This document shows positions 21,862 to 30,535 of a DNA stretch of 64,000 nt, in pieces; within the stretch, counting starts at the first letter, position 1; each line of letters starts with the position of its first letter. Below the pieces are notes generated by a model. That model was not told the origin of the DNA. It ran no database searches and saw only the letters and a list, made by a program, of their open reading frames with translations. Source of the stretch: an uncultured Aquimonas sp. (GTDB lineage Bacteria > Pseudomonadota > Gammaproteobacteria > Xanthomonadales > Xanthomonadaceae). Where the stretch lies: positions 62,001-126,000 of the forward strand of contig NZ_CALART010000015.1 in NCBI RefSeq assembly GCF_937888285.1, given 5' to 3'. The translations under genes and the position numbers were made by a program.

Positions 21862-22643
21862 AGGTTGTTGTTCAGATAGGCCAGCATGCCGTCGGTGGTC
21901 GAGATGGCCTTGGCGTTCATTTCGTAGGCGCGCTGGGTCTCGATCATGCTCACCAGCTCCTCGACCACGTTGACGTTCGAGCTCTCGAGCGCCCCCTGCT
22001 GCAACAGGCCCAGACCATTCAGCCCCGGCGTCGACTGCTGGGCCGGGCCGCTGGCGCCGGTCTCGACGAAGAGGTTCTCGCCCTTGGCCTGCAGGCCCGC
22101 GGGGTTGATGAAGTCGGTCAGGCTGACGTTGCCGATCTGGATCGGCTGGGCCTGGCCGGCGAGCTGCACCGAGACCGTGCCGTCGTTGCCGATGGTCACG
22201 CTCTGCGCACCTTCGGAAACCTGGATGCCCGGCTGCAGGGTGTAGCCCGAGGCCGTGACCATCTGGCCCTGGTTGTTGATCTGGAAGCTGCCGTCGCGGG
22301 TGTAGGCGGTGCTGCCATCAGGCAGCAGCACCTCGAAGAAGCCGCGGCCGTTGATGGCGAGATCCAGCGCATTGCCGGTCTGCAGCAGGTTGCCCTGGAT
22401 GAAGTTCTTCTGGGTCGAGACCACGCGCACGCCGGTGCCGGTGGTCAGGCCGGAGGGCAGCTCGGTCTGCTGCGAAGACGCTCCGCCCGGCTGGCGGATG
22501 TTCTGGTACAGCAGGTCCTCGAAGCTGGCGCGGCCGCGCTTGAAGCCCGTCGTGTTGACGTTGGCGAGGTTGTTCGAGGTGACCGTCATACGCGTCTGCT
22601 GCGCATCGAGACCGGTCTTGGCAACCCACAGGGACTGGAACAT
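21858..22643 (-). CDS. flgG: Flagellar distal rod protein FlgG
   Basis: The 261-residue length is exactly that of typical FlgG. It has the N-terminal MFQSLWVAKTGLDAQQTRM...NNLANVNTTGFKR motif, DLLYQNIRQPG with the FlgG-specific rod insertion, and the C-terminal NVNVVEELVSMIETQRAYEMNAKAI helix. It forms the distal rod and follows flgF by 31 bp in the flg operon. Confidence 0.97.
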   Translation of the reverse strand: MFQSLWVAKTGLDAQQTRMTVTSNNLANVNTTGFKRGRASFEDLLYQNIRQPGGASSQQTELPSGLTTGTGVRVVSTQKNFIQGNLLQTGNALDLAINGRGFFEVLLPDGSTAYTRDGSFQINNQGQMVTASGYTLQPGIQVSEGAQSVTIGNDGTVSVQLAGQAQPIQIGNVSLTDFINPAGLQAKGENLFVETGASGPAQQSTPGLNGLGLLQQGALESSNVNVVEELVSMIETQRAYEMNAKAISTTDGMLAYLNNNL

Positions 22644-22674
22644 GGCTGTACTCCGGAACTTCGGGGCGGGCGGC

Positions 22675-23418
22675 TCAGCCGCCCATCCGCAGCAGGCTGT
22701 TGCTGGCGCGGGCGTTTTCGTCCGCGGTCTTGATCGAGCGGATCTGCATCTCGAAGCTGCGCGAGAGTTCGATCATCTTCACCAGCGCATCGCTGGCATT
22801 GACGTTGCTGCCTTCGAGCACGCCGGTGATCAGCACCGCGCCGCCCACGGGCGCGGCGGGCTCGCCGTCGCTGCGGCGGAACAGGCCGTCCGGCCCGCGG
22901 CTGATGTCCGCGGCAGGCGCTTCGACGACTTTGATGCGGGCGACGATGGCCTGGGTCTCGGGGCCCTGCCCCAGCGGCACGATCGAGAGGCTGCCGTCGC
23001 CAGCGATTTCGAGCTTGGCGTGCGGCGGAATCGCGATCGGCCCGTTCTCGCCCAGCACCGGTCGGCCGCCTGCCGTGGTCAGCAGACCGTTCTGGTTGAC
23101 CTGCAGCTCGCCGCCGCGGGTGTAGGCCTCGTTGCCCTCGCCGTCGGCCACCGCCAGCCACAGGCCTTCGCGCAGGGCGATGTCGGTGTCCTTGCCGGTC
23201 GACAGCAGCGGGCCCATGCGGTTGTCGAAACCGCCGTCGACGCCGGTGGCGTCGTAGCGCGACTTCAGCCCGTGGCCCTCGATCCTGAAGGTCTCGGTAT
23301 GCGACAGCAGCGCCCTGAAGCCGGGCGTGCTGACATTGGCGAGGTTCTGCGACACCGCCCCCTGCGCACGCAGGGTGCTGGCGGCACCGGTCATCGCGAC
23401 GTAGAGGGATTTGTCCAT
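22675..23418 (-). CDS. flgF: Flagellar proximal rod protein FlgF
   Basis: The 247-residue protein has the rod signature (MDKSLYVAMTGAASTLRAQGAVSQNLANVSTPGF) and the C-terminal SNVNASDALVKMIELSRSFEMQIRSIKTADENA helix, ending with MGG. It is shorter than FlgG, as expected, and sits between flgE and flgG. FlgF is a proximal rod subunit. Confidence 0.96.
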   Translation of the reverse strand: MDKSLYVAMTGAASTLRAQGAVSQNLANVSTPGFRALLSHTETFRIEGHGLKSRYDATGVDGGFDNRMGPLLSTGKDTDIALREGLWLAVADGEGNEAYTRGGELQVNQNGLLTTAGGRPVLGENGPIAIPPHAKLEIAGDGSLSIVPLGQGPETQAIVARIKVVEAPAADISRGPDGLFRRSDGEPAAPVGGAVLITGVLEGSNVNASDALVKMIELSRSFEMQIRSIKTADENARASNSLLRMGG

Positions 23419-23443
23419 GGCGCCGGCTCCGTCCTTTCAGCGA

Positions 23444-24676
23444 TCAGCGGATGTTGATCACGGTCTGGGTGATCTGGTCGGCGGTCGAGATCATCTGCGC
23501 GTTGGCCTGGAAGTTGCGCTGCGCATTGATCATCTCGACCAGCTGTTCGGTGATGTCGACGTTCGAGGCCTCCAGCGCACCCGCCTGCAGCAGGCCAAGG
23601 TTGGCGCTGCCCGGCGCGCCGCGCTGCGGCTGGCCGGACTCGCTGGTCTCGCCCCAGCTGGTGTCGCCCAGCTTCTGCAGGCCCTGCACGTTGGAGAAGC
23701 CGGTCATCGCGATCTGCCCCAGCGGAATCGCCTGGCCGTTGGTGTAGCGGGCCGAGACGATGCCGTCCTCGGAGATGTCGAGGTTCGACAGGCGACCGGT
23801 CGGATAGCCGTCCTGCACCAGGCGGTTCACCGAAAAGGTGCTGCCGTACTGGGTCGACTCGCCGAGCTGGAGTTCGAGGGTGATCGGATTGGCGCCCGAG
23901 GTCGGCGTGTACGGCGGCAGGGTGATGTTGCCGGTGGCCGGTGTGATGAGCTCGCCGGTCGGACCGTACTCCAGAACGTCAGGGCCGCTGACCGCGGTGC
24001 CGTCGATCTGGGTGTAGAGCTCCCACTCGCCGGGGTTGGCGGTCTTGACGTAGTAGAAGGTCGCGTTGTGCGAGACGCCCAGCGAGTCGTACACCGTCAC
24101 CGTGGTCGCGAAGTTGTAGGTCTGCGAGTCGGCCGGATCGAAGGGCGCCAGCGTCGGCGGCACCGCGTCGGCCGGGAGGTTGGTGCCGATCTCGACGGTC
24201 GAGCTGGCCAGCGGCGGGGCTTCGCCGAGCGCGAGGCGCAGGTCGGCCAGCTGACCGTTGTTGAAGCCGGTGATCTGGCCCGAGGCCGAGACGGTCGGCG
24301 GGAACACCTGCAGACGGTCACCGACCGGGTTCACCACGTAGCCGGCGCGGTCCACGCCGAAGTTGCCGGCGCGCGAGTAGACGACTTCGCCACCGCGGTT
24401 CAGGGTGAAGAAGCCGTTGCCCGAGATCGCCATGTCCAGCGCGTTGTCGGTGAAGTTGATCGTGCCCTGGGCAAACTGCTGGGCGATGTTGGTGACGCGC
24501 ACGCCGGCGCCCACTGCGTTTCGCTGCAGGCCGTAGCCGGAGTTCGCGAAGAGATCGCCGAACTCGGCGCGCGAGCGCTTGAATCCGACGGTGTTGACGT
24601 TGGCGATGTTGTTGGCCGTGGTGTTCAGGCCGGAGGCGGCGGCATTGATGCCGCTCAGTGCGATGCGGAAGCTCAT
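23444..24676 (-). CDS. flgE: Flagellar hook protein FlgE
   Basis: FlgE polymerises into the hook. The 410-residue product opens MSFRIALSGINAAASGLNTTANNIANVNTVGFKRSRAEF and ends with a rod/hook C-terminal helix (LEASNVDITEQLVEMINAQRNFQANAQMISTADQITQTVINIR). The central FlgE domains are present (YDSLGVSHNATFYYVKT, GSTFSVNRLVQDGYPTGRL). It follows flgD by 23 bp, in canonical order. Confidence 0.97.
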   Translation of the reverse strand: MSFRIALSGINAAASGLNTTANNIANVNTVGFKRSRAEFGDLFANSGYGLQRNAVGAGVRVTNIAQQFAQGTINFTDNALDMAISGNGFFTLNRGGEVVYSRAGNFGVDRAGYVVNPVGDRLQVFPPTVSASGQITGFNNGQLADLRLALGEAPPLASSTVEIGTNLPADAVPPTLAPFDPADSQTYNFATTVTVYDSLGVSHNATFYYVKTANPGEWELYTQIDGTAVSGPDVLEYGPTGELITPATGNITLPPYTPTSGANPITLELQLGESTQYGSTFSVNRLVQDGYPTGRLSNLDISEDGIVSARYTNGQAIPLGQIAMTGFSNVQGLQKLGDTSWGETSESGQPQRGAPGSANLGLLQAGALEASNVDITEQLVEMINAQRNFQANAQMISTADQITQTVINIR

Positions 24677-24699
24677 GGCGTGGGTCCTCGTGCGGCCGG

Positions 24700-25359
24700 T
24701 CAGGCCTGTCCGATGCGGGTAATGCGGTCAAAGGTGGTCGGGCCGACGCCGACCAGGTTCAGAACCACCCCTTGCGAGGTGTAGGAAACACTGTCGATGC
24801 GGGTGGCCACCTGGACCTGGGCCGCCTTGGTGTTCTGCTTGGCGGTGATCCGGTATTCGCCCTGCGCAGCCGCCTGGCCATTGGCGTTCAGGCCGTCCCA
24901 GGTGAAGTCGGCGAGGCCGCCGGCAGCGGCTTCGACGACGAAGCTGCGGACCAGCTGGCCGCCTGGCGTGCGCACCTCGACCGTGATCGGGCCCGGGCCG
25001 TCGGCCTTGAGCGAGCCCTGCACGCCGGATTCGCCCTCAAGAGTGGCGATGTCGGTGCCGATATAGGCGGTACGACCGACCATGGAGGCCGCCTGCAGGG
25101 CCTGCGACTCGCCCATCAGATACGACAGATTGTTCAGCCCCATGTTCATCTGCTCGATGCCCTTGACGGTCGAGAACTGGGCCATCTGGCCGATGAACTC
25201 GCCCTGGTCCATGGGCTTCAGCGGGTCCTGGTTCTTCAGCTGTTCGGTCATCAGGCGGAGGAAGTCCTCCTGCCCCATCTCGGTCCGCCGCTGCGGACCG
25301 ATCGAGCCCTGCTGCCTCACGCCCAGCTGGGTGTACATGTCGGCGGCGTTGACGCTCAT
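24700..25359 (-). CDS. flgD: Flagellar hook cap / assembly protein FlgD
   Basis: FlgD caps the growing hook and is lost on completion. The 219-residue product has the diagnostic N-terminal segment QEDFLRLMTEQLKNQDPLKPMDQGEFIGQMAQFSTVKGIEQMN, followed by the FlgD Ig-like/Tudor-like beta region (GGQLVRSFVVEAAAGGLADFTWDGLNANG). It lies between flgC and flgE. Confidence 0.96.
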   Translation of the reverse strand: MSVNAADMYTQLGVRQQGSIGPQRRTEMGQEDFLRLMTEQLKNQDPLKPMDQGEFIGQMAQFSTVKGIEQMNMGLNNLSYLMGESQALQAASMVGRTAYIGTDIATLEGESGVQGSLKADGPGPITVEVRTPGGQLVRSFVVEAAAGGLADFTWDGLNANGQAAAQGEYRITAKQNTKAAQVQVATRIDSVSYTSQGVVLNLVGVGPTTFDRITRIGQA

Positions 25360-25388
25360 GGCATTGCTCCGGTGTCGAAGGCGCGCGG

Positions 25389-25799
25389 TCAGCGGCCCAG
25401 GTTGAGGGTGGCGAGCGCGAGTTCCTTGCCCGTGTTGAGCATCTCCACGTCGGCCTGGTAGGCGCGCGCGGCCGAGATCATGTTCACCATCTGCGCCACC
25501 GGATCGATGTCCGGCGCGTACACATAGCCCTGCGGATCGGCCAGCGGGTTGCCGGGCTCGTAGCGCTTCAGCGGTTCGGCCTGGCCTTGTTCGATGCGCT
25601 CGACGCGCACGCCGGCCAGCCCCGGCTGCGTGGCATTGAGCACCTGGCTGCTGAACACCGGCTCGACCGGCTTGTAGACCGCCTGCGGATCGCCGGTGAC
25701 GTTGCCGGCGTTGGCGAGGTTGCTGGCGACCGTGTTCAGCCGCACCGACTGCGCGGCCATGGCCGAACCGGCGATATCGAAGATCTTCATCGAAGGCAT
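25389..25799 (-). CDS. flgC: Flagellar proximal rod protein FlgC
   Basis: The 136-residue product matches FlgC in length and has MKIFDIAGSAMAAQSVRLNTVASNLANAGNVTGDPQAVYKP and the C-terminal YVYAPDIDPVAQMVNMISAARAYQADVEMLNTGKELALATLNLGR. An ATG three residues downstream (MKIF) is an equally good start. It lies 5 bp after flgB. Confidence 0.97.
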   Translation of the reverse strand: MPSMKIFDIAGSAMAAQSVRLNTVASNLANAGNVTGDPQAVYKPVEPVFSSQVLNATQPGLAGVRVERIEQGQAEPLKRYEPGNPLADPQGYVYAPDIDPVAQMVNMISAARAYQADVEMLNTGKELALATLNLGR

Positions 25800-25804
25800 G
25801 GCGA

Positions 25805-26215
25805 CTAGCTCCCGGTGATCGCGGTCATCAGCTTGCGCACGCGACCGTCGACGAAGCTCAGGCTGGCGCGGTACTCCAGCGCGGCGCGGGCGAACGCGGC
25901 CTTCTCGAACTCGGCGTCGACCGTGTTGCCGTCGAGACTGGGCTGCAGCGGCAATCGATACACCAGGCCATCCGGCCCGACCTCGGTGATACCGCCCTGG
26001 TGGCCCGGCTGTGTCTGCGCAGGGGTACCCGGCGGTGATTCGCCCATCGCGCGCTGCAGGGCGGCGTGGAAATCCACGTCGCGCGCCTTGTAGTGCGGCG
26101 TGTCGGCATTGGCGATGTTCGAGGCCAGCACCTCAAGGCGCTGCTGGCGCAGGCTGAGCGCCGCGCCATGCACGCCGAACAGGCTGCCGCCGGTGACTGG
26201 ATTGGAGTCGCTCAT
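25805..26215 (-). CDS. flgB: Flagellar proximal rod protein FlgB
   Basis: The 136-residue product has the FlgB N terminus (LFGVHGAALSLRQQRLEVLASNIANADTPHYKARDVDFHAAL) and the short C-terminal helix (AAFARAALEYRASLSFVDGRVRKLMTAITG). It is the first gene of the eleven-gene flgBCDEFGHIJKL run. GCGGAG words precede the ATG, and a clear sigma-54 promoter lies 46 bp upstream of the start codon. Confidence 0.97.
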   Translation of the reverse strand: MSDSNPVTGGSLFGVHGAALSLRQQRLEVLASNIANADTPHYKARDVDFHAALQRAMGESPPGTPAQTQPGHQGGITEVGPDGLVYRLPLQPSLDGNTVDAEFEKAAFARAALEYRASLSFVDGRVRKLMTAITGS

Positions 26216-26260
26216 CTCCGCTGCTCCGCAATGCCCGCTGCCAGGCTCGCGGGATTAGCG

Positions 26261-26275
26261 GCAAGAGCTGTGCCA
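26261..26275 (-). promoter_or_regulatory. Sigma-54 promoter for the flgB operon
   Basis: The minus strand reads TGGCACAGCTCTTGC, an almost exact match to TGGCAC-N5-TTGC with the obligatory GG-N10-GC spacing. Transcription should begin near 26249, about 35 nt before the flgB ATG. This implies RpoN and a FleQ/FlrC-type activator drive the hook-basal-body operon, as in other RpoN-dependent flagellar cascades. Confidence 0.85.
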
Positions 26276-26333
26276 GAGGTTTCGCCGGACTTCTGACGTC
26301 ATTTTTGTGGCGCCACTCTCGACCGCACGCAGC

Positions 26334-27269
26334 TCAGGCTTCGTCGGTGAGGCCAAGCATCTCGAAGCGGTCCAGCACGCCCTCGGCCAGATCGTCCGGG
26401 CTGAACTTGGCGACGAAGGCGTTGGCGCCAACGTGCTCGACCATGGCCGTGTTGAAGATGCCGGACAGCGAGGTGTGCAGCATCACCCACAGATCGGCGA
26501 GGTCCGGATCGCGGCGGATCTCGGTGGTCAGGGTGTAGCCGTCCATGTCCGGCATCTCGATGTCGGAGATGACCATCGCGTAGTGCTCGGACGGCTTGAT
26601 GCCGCGCTTGGCGAGGTCCTTCAGGTGATTGAGGGCGCGACGTCCATCCGGCAGCAGCACGCAGCTGGCGCCGAGCGTCTCGACCACACCCTGGATCTGG
26701 TGCTGGGCCACCCTCGAGTCGTCGACGATCAGCACCCGGATGCTGGCGCCGGCGATGGCCTGCAGCCGCATTTCTTCCGAGAGCTGCGGCGCCCCGCCGA
26801 TGACTTCGGCCAGCACCTTCTCGACGTCGATGATCTGGATCAGCTCCTCGTTGTAGCGGGTGACCGCCGTGAGGTAGGAGCCACCGCTGCTGTCCGGAGG
26901 CGGCTTCACGTTCTCCACCGCGATATTGACGATGCGCTCGACCGCGCTGACCAGGAAGCCCTGCACGGAGCGGTTGAATTCGGTGACCACGAGATAGTCC
27001 GAGCGATCGAGGCTGGACTCGGGATGGCGCACCGCGGCGCCGAGATCCAGCACCGGGATCGAGCGCTTGCGGATATCGGCGAGGCCCAGCAAGGGCGGAC
27101 GCGACTGCGGCAGGGGCTGCAGCGGCGGGCGCTTCAACACCTCCTGCACCTTGAAAACATTGACGCCAAAAAGCTGGCGCCCCCCGAGACGGAACAGCAG
27201 TAGGGCCAGCCGATTGTGGCCGGCCAGTCGGGTGCGCTGTTCGATGCGGTCCAGCAGATCGGTGCTCAT
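26334..27269 (-). CDS. cheV: Chemotaxis scaffold CheV (CheW-REC)
   Basis: CheV couples chemoreceptors to CheA and is itself phosphorylated. The 311-residue protein has a CheW-like domain (about 15-155; LFRLGGRQLFGVNVFKVQEVL, SIPVLDLGAAV, EELIQIIDVEKVL) and a receiver domain (about 180-305; VDDSRVAQHQI, phospho-acceptor in VISDIEMPDMDGY, Lys in VAKFSP). The open frame extends upstream, but homology begins at ATG 27269. It sits between flgA (divergent) and flgB, a common location for cheV in this group. Confidence 0.96.
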   Translation of the reverse strand: MSTDLLDRIEQRTRLAGHNRLALLLFRLGGRQLFGVNVFKVQEVLKRPPLQPLPQSRPPLLGLADIRKRSIPVLDLGAAVRHPESSLDRSDYLVVTEFNRSVQGFLVSAVERIVNIAVENVKPPPDSSGGSYLTAVTRYNEELIQIIDVEKVLAEVIGGAPQLSEEMRLQAIAGASIRVLIVDDSRVAQHQIQGVVETLGASCVLLPDGRRALNHLKDLAKRGIKPSEHYAMVISDIEMPDMDGYTLTTEIRRDPDLADLWVMLHTSLSGIFNTAMVEHVGANAFVAKFSPDDLAEGVLDRFEMLGLTDEA

Positions 27270-27582
27270 GGACTCTCTTGTGCCGTCCTCCGGCGCCACC
27301 CACGGGCGGCGCAGCCACGGGAAGCACGCTGCGGACCTGGGCCCGCGCGCGCCCTGAAAACGCCGCGATTCAACCACTTGCACCACTCCGCCAGGGGAGT
27401 GGCGCGGCCCCCTTGGTGCGGCCGCAGGGATCGCAGCCCGGCGTGCGCCGCGCGCCGGAAGGCCGCCCGGTTCGCGTCGCCGGACGCGTGCAAGGACTGC
27501 GCCGCCAGCGCCTGTCGTCGAGCCAGGGCAGCGGCATGCCCCTTGCACCGTCGGGCTCGGATCCTCCCATTCCGGCACGCCC
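27270..27582. other. cheV/flgA divergent intergenic region
   Basis: This 313-bp gap separates the divergent cheV and flgA starts. It contains the sigma-54 promoter of flgA on its right side and a 7-bp dyad CCACTCC/GGAGTGG at 27383-27402. No comparable promoter for cheV could be identified on the minus strand. No gene is evident. Confidence 0.6.
27532..27547 (+). promoter_or_regulatory. Sigma-54 promoter for flgA
   Basis: CGGCATGCCCCTTGCA keeps the invariant GG-N10-GC and matches the TGGCACG-N4-TTGCA consensus except at two positions. The predicted start near 27558 leaves about 25 nt of leader before the flgA ATG. It is on the strand opposite to the flgB promoter, so both arms of the cluster appear RpoN dependent. 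Confidence 0.7.
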
Positions 27583-28263
27583 ATGCCCCGTCTCCTGCTG
27601 ACGCTATGCCTGCTGGTCCTGCTCTACGCACAGGCAGCGCCCGTTTGTGCCTCCGGCTATGAGCCGGTCGAACGCATCGCCGCTGCGGCAGTCGCCGCGG
27701 TAGCACCGGACGCGGACGTGCAGCCCGGCGTCCGCGCGGAAGCCGCCATCGATCCGGGGCTGCGCATGCCGGAATGTACGCAGGGCCTGAGCGCGCACGT
27801 CGGCAACCGGGGCGTGGCCGAGGTGGCCTGTGCCGGCCCCATGGCCTGGAGGCTGTTCGTGCCTGTGAAGGTGTCACGACTGGGCGACACCCTGGTGCTC
27901 ACGCGGCCGCTGGCCGCGGGGCAAACCCTGACCGCCGACCTCCTGCGCGTCGAAACACGCGATCAGGCGGGTCTGGCAGCGGGCGCGCTGGAACGGCCCG
28001 AACAGGCGATTGGCCGCGTCAGCGCCCGCGCCCTATCGGCGGGCAGCGCCCTGCTCGCCTCAGACCTGCGCTCGCCGCGTCTGGTCAAGCGCGGAGACCA
28101 GGTGACCTTGATTGCCCGACGTGGCGGGCTGGAAGTTCGCAGCCTGGGCCGGGCGCTGGCAGACGCCGGCGAGGCGGAGCAGGTCAATGTCGAGAACAGC
28201 AGCTCGCGCCGCCAAGTCCGGGGCGTGGTCAATGCGCGCGGCGAAGTGGAAATCGGCCAGTGA
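27583..28263 (+). CDS. flgA: P-ring assembly chaperone FlgA
   Basis: FlgA is the periplasmic chaperone for FlgI. The 226-residue product has a Sec signal peptide (MPRLLLTLCLLVLLYAQAAPVCAS), a divergent N-terminal domain with paired Cys, and the C-terminal SAF/beta-clip region (LTRPLAAGQTLTADLLRVETRDQ, SPRLVKRGDQVTLIARRGGLEVRSLGRAL, VNVENSSSRRQVRGVV). It is the first gene of the rightward flgA-flgM-flgN run. Confidence 0.95.
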   Translation: MPRLLLTLCLLVLLYAQAAPVCASGYEPVERIAAAAVAAVAPDADVQPGVRAEAAIDPGLRMPECTQGLSAHVGNRGVAEVACAGPMAWRLFVPVKVSRLGDTLVLTRPLAAGQTLTADLLRVETRDQAGLAAGALERPEQAIGRVSARALSAGSALLASDLRSPRLVKRGDQVTLIARRGGLEVRSLGRALADAGEAEQVNVENSSSRRQVRGVVNARGEVEIGQ

Positions 28264-28365
28264 GCCCCCGAGCGAGCCGAGCACACGGCAACGCCATGCA
28301 GACTGCATCGCAATGGCTGCGGCTTGAGCATCAGGGGAGCTCGCCCGAGCGCCGCGAACACGCCC

Positions 28366-28392
28366 TAAAGTTCCCGCCAGCGCGGCCGCTAT
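28366..28392 (+). promoter_or_regulatory. Sigma-28 (FliA) promoter for flgMN
   Basis: TAAAGTTC, an 11-bp spacer and GCCGCTAT match the FliA consensus at 13 of 16 positions with exact spacing. It lies 31 bp upstream of the flgM ATG. flgM and flgN being read by the sigma factor that FlgM inhibits is the usual feedback arrangement. Confidence 0.85.
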
Positions 28393-28423
28393 CCAGTGCG
28401 TACCGCGGGATCTGGAGCACATC

Positions 28424-28720
28424 ATGAACAGCAAAATCGACGGCGTAGGCAGCGCGATTGGCGGCGCCCGCCTTGAGCCACAGGTGCGTCGCCCCGGCAG
28501 CCCCGGCCAGGAATCAGTGGGTGCGGTCAGCGCGGCCGCACCGCTGCGGCTCGATGACGACTCGGTCCAGCTGAGCGCGGGAGCGAACCTGGGCAGTGCG
28601 CCCGGCATCGACACCGCGCGCGTCGAGAGCCTGCGCGCACAGATCGAGGCGGGGCGCTACACGGTCGATCCGCAGGCCGTGGCAGCCCGCCTGCTGGACA
28701 TCGAGGGCAGCCTGAAGTGA
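28424..28720 (+). CDS. flgM: Anti-sigma-28 factor FlgM
   Basis: FlgM holds FliA inactive until it is exported through the finished hook-basal body. The 98-residue product has the typical small, N-terminally disordered layout and the C-terminal sigma-binding helices (DDDSVQLSAGANLG, VESLRAQIEAGRYTVDPQAVAARLLDIE). It follows a good FliA promoter and overlaps flgN by 4 bp. Confidence 0.94.
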   Translation: MNSKIDGVGSAIGGARLEPQVRRPGSPGQESVGAVSAAAPLRLDDDSVQLSAGANLGSAPGIDTARVESLRAQIEAGRYTVDPQAVAARLLDIEGSLK

Positions 28721-29064
28721 ATGCCAGCGAGGCCCTCTCAGAGCTGATGCGGGCGCTGGCGTGCGAGCGCGATGCCCTGGTGGCTCTGGATGGCGATGCG
28801 CTGCGCAGCGCCGGTGAGGCCAAGCTCGCGGCGCTGGATGCCGTTGGCGCCTGCCTCGGAGCGGGCGCTCCGCCTGCCGAGTTCGAAGGCCCGCTCCGCC
28901 ACGCCTACGAACAGCACCAGGCGAATGCCGAGCTGTTGCTGAAACGTCGTCAGGAGACCGGTTGGCTCTTGAAGATGCTGGGTGCCGTCGATCCGGCGAC
29001 CGCCTACGATGCCAGCGGCGATCGACGCGACTCCGCGGTCACACGTCGGATTGCAGAGGCATAG
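28717..29064 (+). CDS. flgN: Flagellar export chaperone FlgN
   Basis: FlgN is the cytoplasmic chaperone for FlgK and FlgL. The 115-residue, mostly helical product (LMRALACERDALVALDGDALRSAGEAKLAAL, HQANAELLLKRRQETGWLLKMLGAVDP, TAYDASG) fits the FlgN family in size and pattern. GTG at 28717 is the start, its GTGA overlapping the flgM stop. Sequence conservation in this family is weak, so position supports the call. Confidence 0.88.
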   Translation: MNASEALSELMRALACERDALVALDGDALRSAGEAKLAALDAVGACLGAGAPPAEFEGPLRHAYEQHQANAELLLKRRQETGWLLKMLGAVDPATAYDASGDRRDSAVTRRIAEA

Positions 29065-29255
29065 GGCTTGCAGCCTGACCGGCGCGCGTGACCGCGCCGT
29101 CCCCATCGACCCGCGGTCCTCCCTTTGCCGCCCATGGGTCACTGCCTTGAACGTTTCTTCCTCCCCGCCCGACACCTCCGGCGCCTCGTCCAGCCTTGAG
29201 ACGAGACTTGCGCGCGGTCCCGCGCCACTGGACAGTGGCGTCGCATTTCCGGCGC

Positions 29256-29261
29256 AGGAGG
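29256..29261 (+). promoter_or_regulatory. Strong ribosome-binding site fixing the kinase start
   Basis: AGGAGG lies 5 bp before the ATG at 29267 in an otherwise long open frame beginning at 28982. It sets the start of the PAS kinase at MAKATDSS and rules out the upstream Arg/Ser/Pro-rich translation. Confidence 0.85.
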
Positions 29262-29266
29262 CGCGC

Positions 29267-30535
29267 ATGGCCAAGGCTACCGACTCGTCCACGGAGCTGC
29301 TGCCGCTGATCAAGGTCGTAGCGGACAACAGCCAGAATCCGATCTTCCTCATCGACCGGGAACTGGAGATCCTGTACGCGAACCGCGCGGCGCACGCGAT
29401 CACAGTGCAGATCGCGGTGGGCTCAGGCCGTCAGCCTTCGACCCGGCGGATCAGTGAGCTGCATCCGGATCTGCTGCCCTCCTTCGCCCTCGAAATGGCG
29501 GCCAGCGCTGGCGAATGGAACGGCGAGGTTGCGCTGCCTCTTGGACAGCGGCGCCCGCTTGTTCTGATGCTGCAGATCAGTGCGATTCGCACAGCCGATG
29601 GCGGTCTGCAGTGCTTCGGTGTATCGGCTCGGGACATCAGCTTCGAGTACGCACGCAAGACCGAACTTCAGGCGCGCAACGCCGAACTGGAAGTCGCCTA
29701 TCGCAAGCTGAAAGGCGCGCAGGAGCAGCTGCTGCAGTCCGAGAAGCTGGCATCGATCGGCCAGCTGGCTGCCGGCGTGGCCCACGAAATCAACAACCCG
29801 ATCGGCTATGTGCACTCCAACCTGGCCACCCTGCAGGAGTACAGCAAGCATCTGCTGACCCTGATCGATGCCTATGACCGCGCTCTGGGCGCCAGCGACC
29901 CTGAACGGGCCCGCGGCGAAGTGCGCGACCTCCGCCAGCGTCTGGACATCGAATTCCTGCAGGGCGACCTGCCGCAGCTGATCGAAGAGTCGCGCGAGGG
30001 CATCGAGCGGGTTCGCAAGATCGTGCAGGACCTGAAGGATTTCTCGCGCAGCGATGCGCGCGACAAGTTCGTCAAGGCCGACATCCATCGCGGCCTCGAC
30101 AGCACGCTCAACATCATCTGGAACGATCTGAAGTACAAGGCGCAGGTCGTCAAGACCTTCGGCGAGATCCCGCAGATCGAATGCATCCCGTCCGAGCTCA
30201 ACCAGGTGTTCATGAACATTCTGTTGAACGCGGGACAGGCGATCGCAGAACGCGGCATCGTGACGGTCAGTACCAGCGTCGACGGCGACTCGGTCGTCAT
30301 TGCCATCGGCGACGACGGCGTCGGCATACCAGAAGACGTCCTGCCGCGGATTTTCGATCCCTTCTTCACCACCAAGCCGGTGGGCACAGGAACTGGCCTG
30401 GGTCTTGCAATCTCTTACGGGCTGATCAAGAAACACCACGGCACGATCGACGTGACCAGCACGCCCGGAGAAGGCACGCTGTTCCTGATTCGTCTCCCCA
30501 TCACGCAACCCAAGATCGAAGGCGAAGAGCCATGA
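29267..30535 (+). CDS. PAS-domain sensor histidine kinase
   Basis: The 422-residue soluble kinase has a PAS domain (about 15-130; NSQNPIFLIDRELEILYANRAA), a coiled-coil linker, the H-box GVAHEINNPIGYV, and an ATPase domain with N-box (NILLNAGQAI), G1 (DDGVGI), F (FDPFFTTKPVG) and G2 (GTGLGL). The linker and H-box closely resemble the FIST-linked kinase at 4640-5782, so the two are paralogues. It follows flgMN and overlaps its response regulator by 4 bp. A role near motility is inferred from position only. Confidence 0.93.
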   Translation: MAKATDSSTELLPLIKVVADNSQNPIFLIDRELEILYANRAAHAITVQIAVGSGRQPSTRRISELHPDLLPSFALEMAASAGEWNGEVALPLGQRRPLVLMLQISAIRTADGGLQCFGVSARDISFEYARKTELQARNAELEVAYRKLKGAQEQLLQSEKLASIGQLAAGVAHEINNPIGYVHSNLATLQEYSKHLLTLIDAYDRALGASDPERARGEVRDLRQRLDIEFLQGDLPQLIEESREGIERVRKIVQDLKDFSRSDARDKFVKADIHRGLDSTLNIIWNDLKYKAQVVKTFGEIPQIECIPSELNQVFMNILLNAGQAIAERGIVTVSTSVDGDSVVIAIGDDGVGIPEDVLPRIFDPFFTTKPVGTGTGLGLAISYGLIKKHHGTIDVTSTPGEGTLFLIRLPITQPKIEGEEP

